DNA from: Hyphomicrobium_A sp963817485
Lineage (GTDB): Bacteria > Pseudomonadota > Alphaproteobacteria > Rhizobiales > Hyphomicrobiaceae
Length of the DNA: 64,000 bases
Reading direction: 5' to 3'
Assembly (NCBI GenBank): GCA_963817485.1
Contig: CAWFOR010000012.1
Coordinates: forward strand, 186,001 to 250,000
The translations under genes and the position numbers were made by a program. Within the stretch, counting starts at the first letter, position 1; every line of letters starts with the position of its first letter. Under the pieces are notes generated by a model. The model was not told the DNA's origin. It was given only the letters and a program-made list of their open reading frames with translations, and made no database searches. Below, piece by piece: positions 51,581 to 60,228 of this stretch.

Positions 51581-52516
51581 ATGGCCGATCAGGATGTGCG
51601 AGCGGTCGCGCCCGCAGCGAATGCGCGCAGCCATGACGACAGACACGACCACGGCGTGACCTGTACGCAGGGCTGCCCGACGCAAACGCAGCACGAGAGC
51701 CGGCCCGATAGTCTGGGAGCCTTCGACCCCGCCGCGCTCATTTCCGCGCGTGGGCTAGGCTTTGCGCGCAACGGCCGCGTCCTCCTGGATGGCATCGACC
51801 TCGATATTCGCAAGCGCGAGATCGTGACGCTCATTGGGCCCAACGGCGCCGGCAAGACGACCCTGGTGCGCGTGCTGCTGGGGCTCGAGCAGCCCGACCG
51901 CGGCGAGGTGCGGCGGCGCGAGGGAATCCGCATCGGCTATGTGCCGCAGCGTTTCGACGTCGATGCGGTCATTCCGATGACGGTGGAACGCTTCCTCAAG
52001 CTCGGCGGCGAAGCTTCCCCAGAGGACATCGGCGCGATCCTTGATGAGGTCGGCGCCGGACATACGCGCCGCCAACAGCTAAGCCAGCTATCCGGGGGCG
52101 AGCTGCAGCGCGTCGTGCTCGCGCGTGCGCTCCTTCGCGATCCCGATCTCCTGGTGCTCGACGAGCCGGTGCAGGGCGTCGACTACACGGGCGAGGCCGA
52201 GCTCTACAACCTGATCGCACGCCTGCGCGATGAGCGCGGCTTCGGCGTGCTGCTCGTCTCGCACGATCTGCACATCGTCATGGCGCGTAGCGACCGTGTC
52301 GTCTGTCTCAACCGTCACGTCTGCTGCTCGGGCATTCCCGAGACGGTGGCCCAGCACCCAGCCTACGCACGCCTCTTCGGACCGGAGGCCGCGCGCGCGT
52401 TCGCGGTCTACCGTCACCACCACGATCACAGTCACGATATTGCCGGCGTCGCGCATTCGGCGGGCGAGCCCGCGGCTTCCGAGCGCCGATCGGCCGCAGG
52501 GGACGAGCGTGCTTGA
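51581..52516 (+). CDS. znuC: Zinc ABC transporter ATP-binding protein ZnuC
   Basis: A 311-residue ATPase. Walker A is GPNGAGKTT, the signature LSGGELQRVVLARALL, and Walker B LLVLDEPVQGVD, with the switch His in LLVSHDLHIV. Both ends carry histidine-rich tails (SHDDRHDHGV near the N-terminus and YRHHHDHSHD near the C-terminus) that could bind zinc on the cytosolic side. It starts 6 bases after zur and overlaps znuB by 8 bases. No znuA (binding protein) gene is next to it. Confidence 0.92.
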   Translation: MADQDVRAVAPAANARSHDDRHDHGVTCTQGCPTQTQHESRPDSLGAFDPAALISARGLGFARNGRVLLDGIDLDIRKREIVTLIGPNGAGKTTLVRVLLGLEQPDRGEVRRREGIRIGYVPQRFDVDAVIPMTVERFLKLGGEASPEDIGAILDEVGAGHTRRQQLSQLSGGELQRVVLARALLRDPDLLVLDEPVQGVDYTGEAELYNLIARLRDERGFGVLLVSHDLHIVMARSDRVVCLNRHVCCSGIPETVAQHPAYARLFGPEAARAFAVYRHHHDHSHDIAGVAHSAGEPAASERRSAAGDERA

Positions 52517-53306
52517 GCCGTTCCTCGTTCGCGCCATCGTCGCCGGCCTCGCGCTCGCCATCGTAGCGGCGCCACTCGGGTGCTTCGTCATCTGGCAGCG
52601 CATGGCCTATTTCGGCGAGACGGTCGCGCAGGCGAGCCTGATCGGCGTTGCGCTCAGCCTCGCGTTTCGGCTCGACATCACTCTTGGCGTCGTCGTCATC
52701 GCCGTCCTCGTTGCCTTCCTCCTGCTCTGGTTCGGCCGCCAGCAGGTCGTCGCTCTCGATTCCATCCTCGGGCTCCTGCACCACGCCGCCCTGGCGACGG
52801 GCGTCATCGCCATGTCCATGCTCAAGGGGCCGCCTGTGGATCTCCTCGGCTTCCTCTTCGGTGACGTATTCGCGGTGACCAGGGCCGACATCGCCTGGAT
52901 CGCCGGTGGTGGGGCGGCTGTACTGGCGATTGTCGCCTGGCTCTGGCAGCCGCTTTTGCGCTTGGCGCTGCACGAGGACTTGGCAGCCGCCGAGGGCATC
53001 GACCGCCGCCAGGTGCGTGCGATCTTCACGATCCTGCTCGCTGTGACCATCGCGGTCGCTATGAAGATCGTCGGCGTCCTCCTCGTGATGGCCTTCCTAG
53101 TGGTCCCTGCCGTTGCGGCGCGGCCACTTTCCGGCACACCTGAGCGGATGGTGCTGCTCACTGCCCTGGTGGCCGCAGCGAGCGTTGTGGCAGGGCTCGG
53201 CCTCTCCGCCACATTCGATACCCCCGGCGGTCCCTCGATCGTCATCGTGATGTCAATTGCGGCGGCCGCCTCATTAACTGCGGCGGGCGTTATGCGGGGG
53301 CGCTAG
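52509..53306 (+). CDS. znuB: Zinc ABC transporter permease ZnuB
   Basis: A 265-residue ABC-3-family permease with about eight membrane helices. LEPFLVRAIVAGLALAIVAAP opens the chain, and the family segments GCFVIWQRMAYFGETVAQAS and the coupling-loop region EDLAAAEGIDRRQVRAI are clear. The GTG start at 52509 overlaps znuC's stop, giving coupled translation. It would carry Zn2+ (possibly Mn2+) inward together with ZnuC and a ZnuA encoded elsewhere. Confidence 0.92.
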   Translation: MLEPFLVRAIVAGLALAIVAAPLGCFVIWQRMAYFGETVAQASLIGVALSLAFRLDITLGVVVIAVLVAFLLLWFGRQQVVALDSILGLLHHAALATGVIAMSMLKGPPVDLLGFLFGDVFAVTRADIAWIAGGGAAVLAIVAWLWQPLLRLALHEDLAAAEGIDRRQVRAIFTILLAVTIAVAMKIVGVLLVMAFLVVPAVAARPLSGTPERMVLLTALVAAASVVAGLGLSATFDTPGGPSIVIVMSIAAAASLTAAGVMRGR

Positions 53307-53398
53307 GGTCGCAGCCCGCGCCTGGGGCGGCTCGGGCTATGGCCAAGAGACGGGCACTGGGAGTAGTTAGGCGTAGGTCATCGGCGAAGGCGCAGGCC

Positions 53399-54670
53399 AT
53401 GCAAGGCTCAGCTACCGATCTCGTGGCACCAAGGCGCGAAACGCACGCTGTTTCCGTGGGCGGGGTCGTCGTCGGCGGCGGCAATCCCGTCGTCGTGCAG
53501 TCGATGACGAACACCGATACGGCCGACATCAACGCAACCATCGATCAGGTGGCCGCGCTGGCGCGCGCAGGCTCCGAGCTCGTACGCATCACGGTCGATC
53601 GCGACGAAGCGGCTAAGGCCGTGCCGCATATTCGCGACGGGCTTGCGCGCCGCGGCGTGCGCGTGCCGCTCGTCGGTGATTTTCACTACATCGGACACAA
53701 GTTGCTGGGCGAGAATCCGGCCGCGGCGGAAGCGCTCGACAAGTACCGCATCAATCCCGGCAACGTCGGCTTCAAGGAGAAGAAGGACCGCCAGTTCGGT
53801 GCCATCATCGATATCGCGCTGCGGCACGCAAAGCCGGTGCGCATTGGCGTCAACTGGGGCTCGCTCGATCAAGAGCTGCTGACGCGCCTGATGGACGAGA
53901 ACGCGAAGAGCAACGCGCCAAAGGATGCGCGCGCCGTCATGCACGAGGCGATCGTGCAGTCGGCGCTCATCTCGGCAGAGCGTGCCGAGGAGCTGGGGCT
54001 CGCGCCCGACCGCATCATCCTCTCGGCGAAGGTGTCGGCGGTGCAGGATCTCATCAGCGTCTACACGAAGCTCGCCGAGCGCGGCCGCTACGCGCTGCAC
54101 GTAGGTCTCACGGAAGCCGGCATGGGGTCGAAAGGCATCGTCGCCTCGACCGCCGGCATCGGCCTTCTGCTGCAAGCCGGCATCGGCGACACGATCCGCG
54201 TCTCACTCACGCCTGACCCCGGCGGCGACCGCACGCTCGAGGTGAGGGTTGCGCAGGAGATCTTGCAGAGCATGGGGTTGCGGTCATTCCTGCCGATCGT
54301 CGCCGCGTGTCCCGGATGCGGGCGCACGACGTCGACGGTGTTCCAGGAGCTTGCGCGCGACGTGCAGGAGATGATCCGCGACCGCATGCCCGAATGGCGG
54401 CGGCAGTATCCCGGGGTAGAGACGCTGAGCCTTGCCGTCATGGGCTGCATCGTCAATGGCCCCGGGGAATCGAAGCAGGCCGACATCGGGATCTCGCTAC
54501 CGGGCACGGGCGAAGCACCGTCAGCTCCGGTATTTGTGGACGGCAAGAAGGTGCTGACGCTGCGTGGCCCGAATATCGCCTCCGACTTCAAGCAGATCGT
54601 CGAAGATTACATCGAGCGGCGCTTCGGTCCCGCCGGCACAGGCAACGGCACGCAAAGACAGACGGCTTGA
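53399..54670 (+). CDS. ispG: 4-hydroxy-3-methylbut-2-enyl-diphosphate synthase (IspG/GcpE)
   Basis: A 423-residue IspG of the MEP isoprenoid pathway; it converts methylerythritol cyclodiphosphate to HMBPP with a [4Fe-4S] cluster and flavodoxin. VVQSMTNTDTADINATIDQV, PLVGDFHYIGHKLLGENP, and NVGFKEKK are family blocks. The cluster cysteines are in CPGCGRTTSTVFQEL and MGCIVNGPGES. I chose the ATG at 53399, about 4 bases after GAAGGCGCAGG; an in-frame ATG at 53339 is possible. It is followed by an EF-hand lipoprotein gene. A polyprenyl synthase gene lies 1.5 kb on. Confidence 0.96.
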   Translation: MQGSATDLVAPRRETHAVSVGGVVVGGGNPVVVQSMTNTDTADINATIDQVAALARAGSELVRITVDRDEAAKAVPHIRDGLARRGVRVPLVGDFHYIGHKLLGENPAAAEALDKYRINPGNVGFKEKKDRQFGAIIDIALRHAKPVRIGVNWGSLDQELLTRLMDENAKSNAPKDARAVMHEAIVQSALISAERAEELGLAPDRIILSAKVSAVQDLISVYTKLAERGRYALHVGLTEAGMGSKGIVASTAGIGLLLQAGIGDTIRVSLTPDPGGDRTLEVRVAQEILQSMGLRSFLPIVAACPGCGRTTSTVFQELARDVQEMIRDRMPEWRRQYPGVETLSLAVMGCIVNGPGESKQADIGISLPGTGEAPSAPVFVDGKKVLTLRGPNIASDFKQIVEDYIERRFGPAGTGNGTQRQTA

Positions 54671-54697
54671 GGTGCAGCACCTCATGGGGGAACGGCA

Positions 54698-55207
54698 ATG
54701 AAGAAGAAGCTGCGAGCTCTCCGGCTTGGAGCCGGCGTTTGCGCCGGCGCTGCGTTGCTCGCCGTCCTCGCCGCCTGCGGAGGCTCTGCGATCCCCGAGA
54801 CCGACCGTGTGTTTCTCTCCGCAGCCGGCAGCTGGGACCGCAACCACGACGGCATCGTCACTTGCGACGAGTGGAAGGCTTATGCCGCCGAGCTGTTCGA
54901 TGCTGCCGATGCCAACCACGACGGCTTCGTCGATCGCAACGAGTACGCGACGATCGTCTCGACCGACCGCATGTTCCAGACGGTAGAGTTCAGCTACTAC
55001 GACACCAACGGCGACGGGAAGCTCGACCGCGCCGAGTTCGTCGAGAAGCCGAACCGCGCATTCGTGCTGCTCGACAAGGACCACACGTGCCGCCTCAACG
55101 CGAGCCAGGTTGCCGGCGCGCGTGCTCACACCGAGCAGATATTCGACTCCAAGAAGGCGACTAACAGCGATCCGCGCGAGAATTGCCCGACCGGCATGAA
55201 GTGCTAG
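54698..55207 (+). CDS. EF-hand calcium-binding lipoprotein
   Basis: A 169-residue protein with a lipoprotein signal peptide: hydrophobic core AALLAVLAACG, the lipobox cysteine at residue 27. Three canonical EF loops follow (DRNHDGIVTCDEW, DANHDGFVDRNEY, DTNGDGKLDRAEF), and a fourth degenerate one (DKDHTCRLNASQ) that probably does not bind calcium. Two cysteines near the C-terminus (ENCPTGMKC) may form a disulfide. It is likely tethered to a membrane facing the periplasm, where it could sense or buffer Ca2+. GGGGG precedes the ATG. Confidence 0.9.
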   Translation: MKKKLRALRLGAGVCAGAALLAVLAACGGSAIPETDRVFLSAAGSWDRNHDGIVTCDEWKAYAAELFDAADANHDGFVDRNEYATIVSTDRMFQTVEFSYYDTNGDGKLDRAEFVEKPNRAFVLLDKDHTCRLNASQVAGARAHTEQIFDSKKATNSDPRENCPTGMKC

Positions 55208-55387
55208 GTCGCGCATCGAATTGACGCGCTTATTTTCACCTTGATTCGGCCCAGTCCCGGCCAAGCTCAGGTCACGCCGCACGCCTAGCGTGACGGACAT
55301 GCGGGTCTCGCAGAGGCCTGATGCGGAACCCACGCACCCTGCGCTGCGTTTCCGCGCCAGAGATCGAACATACGGGGACTATTCGCT

Positions 55388-56071
55388 ATGAAACGCTTGT
55401 TTCTGGCCGGTGCGATTGCCGGCTTATCGTCCGTGTGCGCCTATGCCGCGGACCTCGGGCCCTACCGTGCTCCGCCGCCGCAGGGCGACTACTACGAGCC
55501 GGTCCGCGACATGCCGTGGTCGTGGCGCGGCTTCTACGCCGGCGTCAACGCGGGCTATGCGTGGGGCGGCGATGATAGCGTCACGCTGTCGGGTCCGGGC
55601 GGCACCGCGACAGGTACGCTCGAGCCCAACGGTTGGTTCGGCGGTGGCCAGATCGGCTACAACGCACAGTTCCAATCGCTCGTGTTCGGCATCGAGGCTG
55701 ATCTGCAGGGCGCCGACATCAGCGACGGCAACGCCTTTGCAAGCACCAACGTTGATTGGTTCTCTACGGTCCGCGGTCGCGTCGGCTATGCCGCCGGTCC
55801 GGCTCTGCTCTACGCCACCGGCGGCTTCGCTTTCGCCGACGTCAATACCAACGCTACTGTCAGCGGCGTCTCCTTCAGCAGCGATGAAGTGAAGACGGGC
55901 TATGCGCTCGGTGGCGGCATAGAGTGGGCATTCGCGCCGAATTGGTCGCTCAAGTCGGAATATCTCTACGTCAACCTGGGCGACGACGATTTTGGCGGAC
56001 CGGGCGGAGTCGCGGCGCACTCGGAAACCGACTTCCACACCGTGCGCATGGGCCTGAACTACCGCTTCTGA
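55388..56071 (+). CDS. Omp25/Omp31-like outer-membrane beta-barrel
   Basis: A 227-residue protein with signal peptide (cleaved after AYA, about residue 21). The mature opening PWSWRGFYAGVNAGYAWGG, repeated glycine-aromatic strands, and the C-terminus HTVRMGLNYRF end in a terminal Phe, all typical of the eight-stranded porin-like OmpA_membrane/Omp25 family in Hyphomicrobiales. Many paralogues exist per genome. It is an outer-membrane protein with structural or heme-related roles in relatives. It is preceded by CATACGGGGACTATTCGCT and followed by a terminator at 56091-56126. Confidence 0.92.
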   Translation: MKRLFLAGAIAGLSSVCAYAADLGPYRAPPPQGDYYEPVRDMPWSWRGFYAGVNAGYAWGGDDSVTLSGPGGTATGTLEPNGWFGGGQIGYNAQFQSLVFGIEADLQGADISDGNAFASTNVDWFSTVRGRVGYAAGPALLYATGGFAFADVNTNATVSGVSFSSDEVKTGYALGGGIEWAFAPNWSLKSEYLYVNLGDDDFGGPGGVAAHSETDFHTVRMGLNYRF

Positions 56072-56090
56072 CGCATGGCATCGACAAAAT

Positions 56091-56126
56091 GGGTGGGCGC
56101 GTGCAGACGTGCCCGCCCGTTCTCTT
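56091..56126 (+). terminator. Terminator of the Omp25-like gene
   Basis: GGGTGGGC (56091-56098) pairs with GCCCGCCC (56111-56118) with one G-T pair and a 12-nt loop, followed by GTTCTCTTTT. It lies between the barrel gene's stop and the convergent polyprenyl synthase stop. Confidence 0.75.
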
Positions 56127-57026
56127 TTAGTGCCCGCGGCTCGCGGCAAAGCGCGCCGCCTCGATGAGCATTTCTGCTCGTGCGTCGAAAGGCTTTAGCG
56201 CGGCGATCGCGTGCTGCTCCGCCTCGCCAAGCAGCGTTCGTGCCTTCGGGATGCCAAGCAGCCCGATGAGCGTCGCCTTACCCGCTGTGCTGTCCTTGCC
56301 CGTTGCCTTGCCGACCTTCGCAGCCTCGCCTTCTGCATCGAGCAGGTCGTCCGCGATCTGGAACGCGAGCCCCAGGTGTTCGCCGTACTCGCGCAGAGCA
56401 CCTCGCTCGCGCGCACAGCCCTGCGCGAGGATCGCGCCCGCCTCGCAGGCGCAGGCGATGAGGGCTCCCGTTTTCAAGCTTTGCAGCTCGCGCACGTGCG
56501 CGACCGTGCGCTCGGTCGGCTCGCCACGCTTCTCCGCGGCGAGGTCGAGCATCTGACCTTTCACCATCCCGCGGCCGCCCGCCGCCTTCGCGACCTCGGC
56601 CGCAAGCTCGGCGCGGACGCGGGCATCGGGGTGGGTTTTCTCCTGAGCGAGGATTTCGAAGGCGAGCGTCAGCAACGCGTCGCCGGCAAGGATTGCCGTC
56701 CATTCGTCATAAGCCTTGTGCACGGTTGGCTGCCCCCGGCGCACGTCGTCGTCGTCCATCGTAGGAAGGTCGTCATGCACGAGCGAATAGCAATGGATGC
56801 ACTCGATCGCTGCAGCGGTGTTTACCGCTTGTGCCGCCGGGACGCCGAACAGGGCCGCGCTTTCGAGGACCAGGAATGGCCGGAAGCGCTTGCCGCCGGT
56901 GAACAGCGCATGCCGCATGGCGGCGCCGAGCCGCGTGCCCTCGCCCGGACCACACTCGGTAAGCAGCGCGTTAAGCCGCTCCACGGTGAGGCCCGCCGCG
57001 TCAGCAAGCCTTTGCACAATCCCCAT
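56127..57026 (-). CDS. Polyprenyl diphosphate synthase (farnesyl/geranylgeranyl type)
   Basis: A 299-residue all-helical prenyltransferase. The first Asp-rich motif is HDDLPTMDDDDVRRGQPT, the second FQIADDLLDAEG, and GGKRFRPFLVLESA is the family opening. The insertion of two residues in the first DDxxxxD places it with bacterial FPP/GGPP synthases; chain length cannot be decided from sequence alone. It condenses IPP onto DMAPP for quinone, hopanoid or undecaprenyl routes. The ATG at 57026 is chosen; a longer frame upstream overlaps the divergent mtgA region. Confidence 0.9.
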   Translation of the reverse strand: MGIVQRLADAAGLTVERLNALLTECGPGEGTRLGAAMRHALFTGGKRFRPFLVLESAALFGVPAAQAVNTAAAIECIHCYSLVHDDLPTMDDDDVRRGQPTVHKAYDEWTAILAGDALLTLAFEILAQEKTHPDARVRAELAAEVAKAAGGRGMVKGQMLDLAAEKRGEPTERTVAHVRELQSLKTGALIACACEAGAILAQGCARERGALREYGEHLGLAFQIADDLLDAEGEAAKVGKATGKDSTAGKATLIGLLGIPKARTLLGEAEQHAIAALKPFDARAEMLIEAARFAASRGH

Positions 57027-57124
57027 TGACCGATTACCTGTAGCCCCGGCAACCCATTCCTGGCCGGGTGCTATCTGGCGACCTGGCGCTCGCGGATATA
57101 GCACCCGGGGCACGCAAGGAAAGC

Positions 57125-58378
57125 ATGGCCAGCTCCAACCCTCCTTTTGACGCAGCCGACACCCCGACGACGCAACCGCTGCGGCGGTCGGAGCCGGAGT
57201 CATCTGAGGCTGCGCAGGAGCCGCAGCCGCCCGCAACAAGCGCGCTGCGGCAAAGCACGAACTGGTTCGAGCCCGACTTCGACGCGGATGTTCCAACGAC
57301 GGCTGTGACGCAGCCGGTCGAGCCGGCGCTTGAGAACCCGGATAGCACGGGGAGCAAAGTTGAAGCCGCTCCAGCGGAGACCCCACCGCCTTCGGCCGAT
57401 CTGCCGGTTCCGCCATCCGGCGATCCGATGCCTGCCGAACTGCCACCGACGGACGCGATCGTTGAACCGACCGCGTGGAATATTGCCGCTGACGAGCCGA
57501 CCACGATGAGCAGGGTCGCCGCCGAGATCGCGGCCGCCCTGACGCCTACGGTGCCGGCGCAGTCTCAGACCGAGGCCGAAGCCGTTCGCGAGTACGCGGC
57601 TCCGACCTTCATTCCGCCTGCGCCAGCTGACGTGTCTGCTGTCGTGCCCGCACCTTCCGCGCCAGCCCTCGCGCTGACCAAGCCGCGGCGGCTGACCGAT
57701 CTCGCTGTGCGCGCCGGCAAGGTCGCGGCGATCGTCTTCTGCGCGTGGTTCTGTGTCGTCCTCGGGCTCATCGTGCTCTACCGCTTCATCAACCCGCCGT
57801 TCTCCTCGCTCATGGCCATGCAGTGGGTTGGCGGAACGGACGTCCACCAGGACTGGGTGCCGCTCGAGAGCATCTCGCCCAACCTCATCCACGCCGTCGT
57901 GGTGTCGGAGGACAGCCGCTTCTGCGAGCATTGGGGCATCGACTTCGTAGAGATCGCGGAAGCCTTGAAGCGCACACCCTTGGGGCCGCCACGCGGCGCC
58001 AGCACCATCACCATGCAGGTCGCCAAGAACCTGTTCCTGTGGCCGGCTAAGAGCTATGTGCGCAAGGTCATCGAGGTGCCGCTGACCTTTGCGATCGAGC
58101 TATTCTGGCCGAAGCGCCGCATCCTCGAGGTCTACCTCAACATCGCCGAATGGGGCCCCGGCATCTTCGGGGCGGAGGCTGCCTCGCAGGCCCATTTCAA
58201 CCGGCCGGCCAGCCGGCTTTCGGCCCGCCAAGCGGCCCAGCTGGCCGTGGCGCTGCCAAATCCGATTGCCCGCGATGCCGGTTCCCCAGGCCCGCGGACC
58301 GCCCACCAAGCCTCGGTCATCCAGCGGCGGACGGGCCACGAGCCCGAGGCCATTGGCTGCGTCATGACGGGCGGGTAA
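57125..58378 (+). CDS. mtgA: Monofunctional peptidoglycan glycosyltransferase MtgA with long N-terminal extension
   Basis: A 417-residue protein. MtgA is usually about 230 residues; here a Pro/Ala/Glu-rich tail of about 190 residues precedes the anchor helix (about residues 198-220, VAAIVFCAWFCVVLGLIVLY). The GT51 domain is intact: VVSEDSRFCEHWGIDFVEI with the catalytic Glu, RGASTITMQVAKNLFLWP, and RRILEVYLNIAEWGPGIFGA. It polymerises lipid II into glycan without a transpeptidase domain. The tail is presumably cytosolic, low in complexity and disordered, perhaps a docking arm for divisome partners. AAGGAAA precedes the ATG. Confidence 0.93.
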   Translation: MASSNPPFDAADTPTTQPLRRSEPESSEAAQEPQPPATSALRQSTNWFEPDFDADVPTTAVTQPVEPALENPDSTGSKVEAAPAETPPPSADLPVPPSGDPMPAELPPTDAIVEPTAWNIAADEPTTMSRVAAEIAAALTPTVPAQSQTEAEAVREYAAPTFIPPAPADVSAVVPAPSAPALALTKPRRLTDLAVRAGKVAAIVFCAWFCVVLGLIVLYRFINPPFSSLMAMQWVGGTDVHQDWVPLESISPNLIHAVVVSEDSRFCEHWGIDFVEIAEALKRTPLGPPRGASTITMQVAKNLFLWPAKSYVRKVIEVPLTFAIELFWPKRRILEVYLNIAEWGPGIFGAEAASQAHFNRPASRLSARQAAQLAVALPNPIARDAGSPGPRTAHQASVIQRRTGHEPEAIGCVMTGG

Positions 58379-58567
58379 GGGCATACTCGACCCCCTGGCA
58401 CTCCCCCAGGAATGTAGTATAAGGCGCCCCCAGCTTGCCCCGGATCCGTCATTGGCCCCGGGGCGTTGACTTATCGGGTATCCGGCCAGAGGCGCCGGCA
58501 ACCGGCTCGCGGCAGTGAAATTGACCGGTTTGGCCGAGAAGCACCTCGCCATTGCAAGGAGTAGAAA

Positions 58568-58753
58568 ATGGCTGTTCCCAAGCGAAAAGTATCGCCGATG
58601 AAGCGCAACCAGCGTCGTTCGCATGATGCGTTGAGCGCGCCCACGTATGTGGAGGACAAGGAGTCGGGTGAGCGCCGCCGCCCCCATCATATTGACCTAA
58701 AGACCGGCAAGTATCGCGGCCGTCAGATCCTGGCCCCGAAGGCCGACGCGTAA
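58568..58753 (+). CDS. rpmF: 50S ribosomal protein bL32
   Basis: A 61-residue bL32. MAVPKRKVSPMKRNQRRSHD and the basic C-terminus with HHIDLKTGKYRGRQIL are diagnostic of the alphaproteobacterial cysteine-less form. It follows AAGGAG and precedes a small membrane protein gene. In many alphas it lies next to mtgA, as here. Confidence 0.98.
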   Translation: MAVPKRKVSPMKRNQRRSHDALSAPTYVEDKESGERRRPHHIDLKTGKYRGRQILAPKADA

Positions 58754-58873
58754 GGCTTCCAGCCGGCTGTTTGCGGCATATGCGAAGACCTTTCCGCGTT
58801 GCAGCCGCAAGGGCCTCGTGGCAAAAGTTCTTGGATTGGGGTCATTGAGGCCGGCTGGAAAAGGGGAATTTGT

Positions 58874-59278
58874 ATGTCGCTCAGGTCGCTTCCGCTCATT
58901 GTGCTGGCCTTCATCCTCTACAACGCCCTGGTGCTGCTGTTTGGCGTTGATGTGCTCGACAAGAACTTGTTCGAGATTCCCATGCTGAGCGGCGGCATCT
59001 GGAAGTTCAACTGGGGCCATCTCATCATCCTGGCGACCCTGATGCTGCTCTTCGTCGAGCTCGTGAAGTCGACCTACACCAACGCCTCCTCGCTCGTTGA
59101 CCATGGCCTGTCGATGATTGTGTTCATCGCCTGTCTCATCGAGTTCCTGATGACGCCGCAGGCGGCGACCTCGGTGTTCTTCCTGATCGTCGTCGCAACG
59201 GCGATCGACGTCGTCGCCGGCTTCACGATCGGCATCCGCGTCGCGCAGCGCGACCTCACGTTCGGAACGAGCAACTAG
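58874..59278 (+). CDS. Small four-helix membrane protein
   Basis: A 134-residue protein with four membrane helices (about residues 5-25, 48-68, 78-98, 104-124). It begins MSLRSLPLIVLAFILYN after AAGGGGAA at 58861-58868. Conserved-looking features are the polar GGIWKFNWGH loop and LVDHGLSMIVF. Between rpmF and phaR; no known family role is recalled. Its residues give no catalytic hint, and I leave the function open. Confidence 0.75.
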   Translation: MSLRSLPLIVLAFILYNALVLLFGVDVLDKNLFEIPMLSGGIWKFNWGHLIILATLMLLFVELVKSTYTNASSLVDHGLSMIVFIACLIEFLMTPQAATSVFFLIVVATAIDVVAGFTIGIRVAQRDLTFGTSN

Positions 59279-59364
59279 CATCGCGAGACGGGGCGATTGC
59301 GCATGTGCGCGATCGCCTGCTCGGCGCCCACGTTCGCTCAGCTATCGTTGAGAGAAAGAAGCGG

Positions 59365-60000
59365 CTACTCGCGGTCCTGCGAGAGCTTGTCGATCTTCTG
59401 CTGCATGCTCGCGAGTTGAGCTTTCAGTTCGCCCAGCTCATCGGACTCTTTCGGCACGGCGCCCTTTTCGCCCTTCTCTGGCTGATCCCCGCGCTTGCCG
59501 CCGGCGGGAAGGCCCGTGAACGGGCTCCACATGGACAGCGCCTGCTCGAACATCTGCATGTTCTTGCGCGCGGTGTCCTGATAGATCTCGAAGGCTGCGG
59601 CCGGATTGGAGAAGGCGCTGGCGAACTGAGTGCGGAACTTCTCCTGCTGGCTCGCCAAGTTCTCGAGGCTGAACTGCAGGTAGCCCGGGACCATGCGGCC
59701 GATGCTGTCGTCGTAGAAGCGGATGAGCTGGCGCAGGAACGGAACGGGCAGCAGCGTCTGGCCACCCTGGCGGTTCTCCTGCTCGACGATTATCTGCGTT
59801 AGCACGGAGTGGGTGAGGTCGTCGCCGGTCTTGGCATCGTAAACGACGAAATCGCGATCACCGCGCACCATCGAGGCGAGATCGTCAAGCGTGACGTAGG
59901 TGCTCGTCTCGGTGTTGTAGAGCCGCCGGTTGGCATACTTCTTTATGACAACGGCTTCTTTCTTCTCGGCGGGTGTGGGTGCGTCGGTTTTGTTGAGCAT
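59365..60000 (-). CDS. phaR: PhaR, polyhydroxyalkanoate synthesis repressor
   Basis: A 211-residue PhaR. The DNA-binding N-terminal domain has VVIKKYANRRLYNTETSTYV and DLASMVRGDRDFVVYDAKTG; the middle has the PHB-accumulation domain (LTQIIVEQENRQGGQTLLPV, then FLRQLIRFYDDSIGRMVPGY). The C-terminus is a coiled coil (LGELKAQLASMQQKIDKLS). PhaR represses phasin and PHA genes and its own gene, and is released when it binds nascent PHB granules. It is divergent from phaAB across a 228-base region. Confidence 0.96.
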   Translation of the reverse strand: MLNKTDAPTPAEKKEAVVIKKYANRRLYNTETSTYVTLDDLASMVRGDRDFVVYDAKTGDDLTHSVLTQIIVEQENRQGGQTLLPVPFLRQLIRFYDDSIGRMVPGYLQFSLENLASQQEKFRTQFASAFSNPAAAFEIYQDTARKNMQMFEQALSMWSPFTGLPAGGKRGDQPEKGEKGAVPKESDELGELKAQLASMQQKIDKLSQDRE

Positions 60001-60021
60001 TGCACGAGCCGCTGAAGGTGT

Positions 60022-60106
60022 TTTTGCAGTGCACAGCGTAACACACCCGGCGCACCGGGTGCCAGCCGATTGTGTTGACCTTATCGACCGTATGTCGCAA
60101 TTGCAG
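60022..60106. promoter_or_regulatory. Candidate PhaR-type sites in the phaR-phaA intergenic region
   Basis: TTTTGCAGTGC (60022-60032), just upstream of phaR, differs by one base from TTTTGCATTGC before ecm and ccr. CGCAATTGCAG (60096-60106), containing the palindrome GCAATTGC, lies on the phaA side. A TTGACC at 60075-60080 may be a phaA -35 element. PhaR homologues bind TGC-rich DNA, which these resemble. Binding is inferred. Confidence 0.4.
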
Positions 60107-60228
60107 GCTGGAACGCCGTGCTGCTATCGTGCCCGCAAATCGGCCGTTGCTCGCTGTTTACGAAGGCCAGTCCGCCCTTTGGGCGGGGTAATACTAACAA
60201 CAACTACGCCCGAGGAGGCGCCTAGCCG

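Noticed and set aside
58396..58423. TGGCAC-N16-TATAAG as a promoter for rpmF
   Set aside because: The -35 is poor and it lies 145 bases before the gene; a TTGACT at 58466 lacks a matching -10. Neither was convincing enough to annotate.
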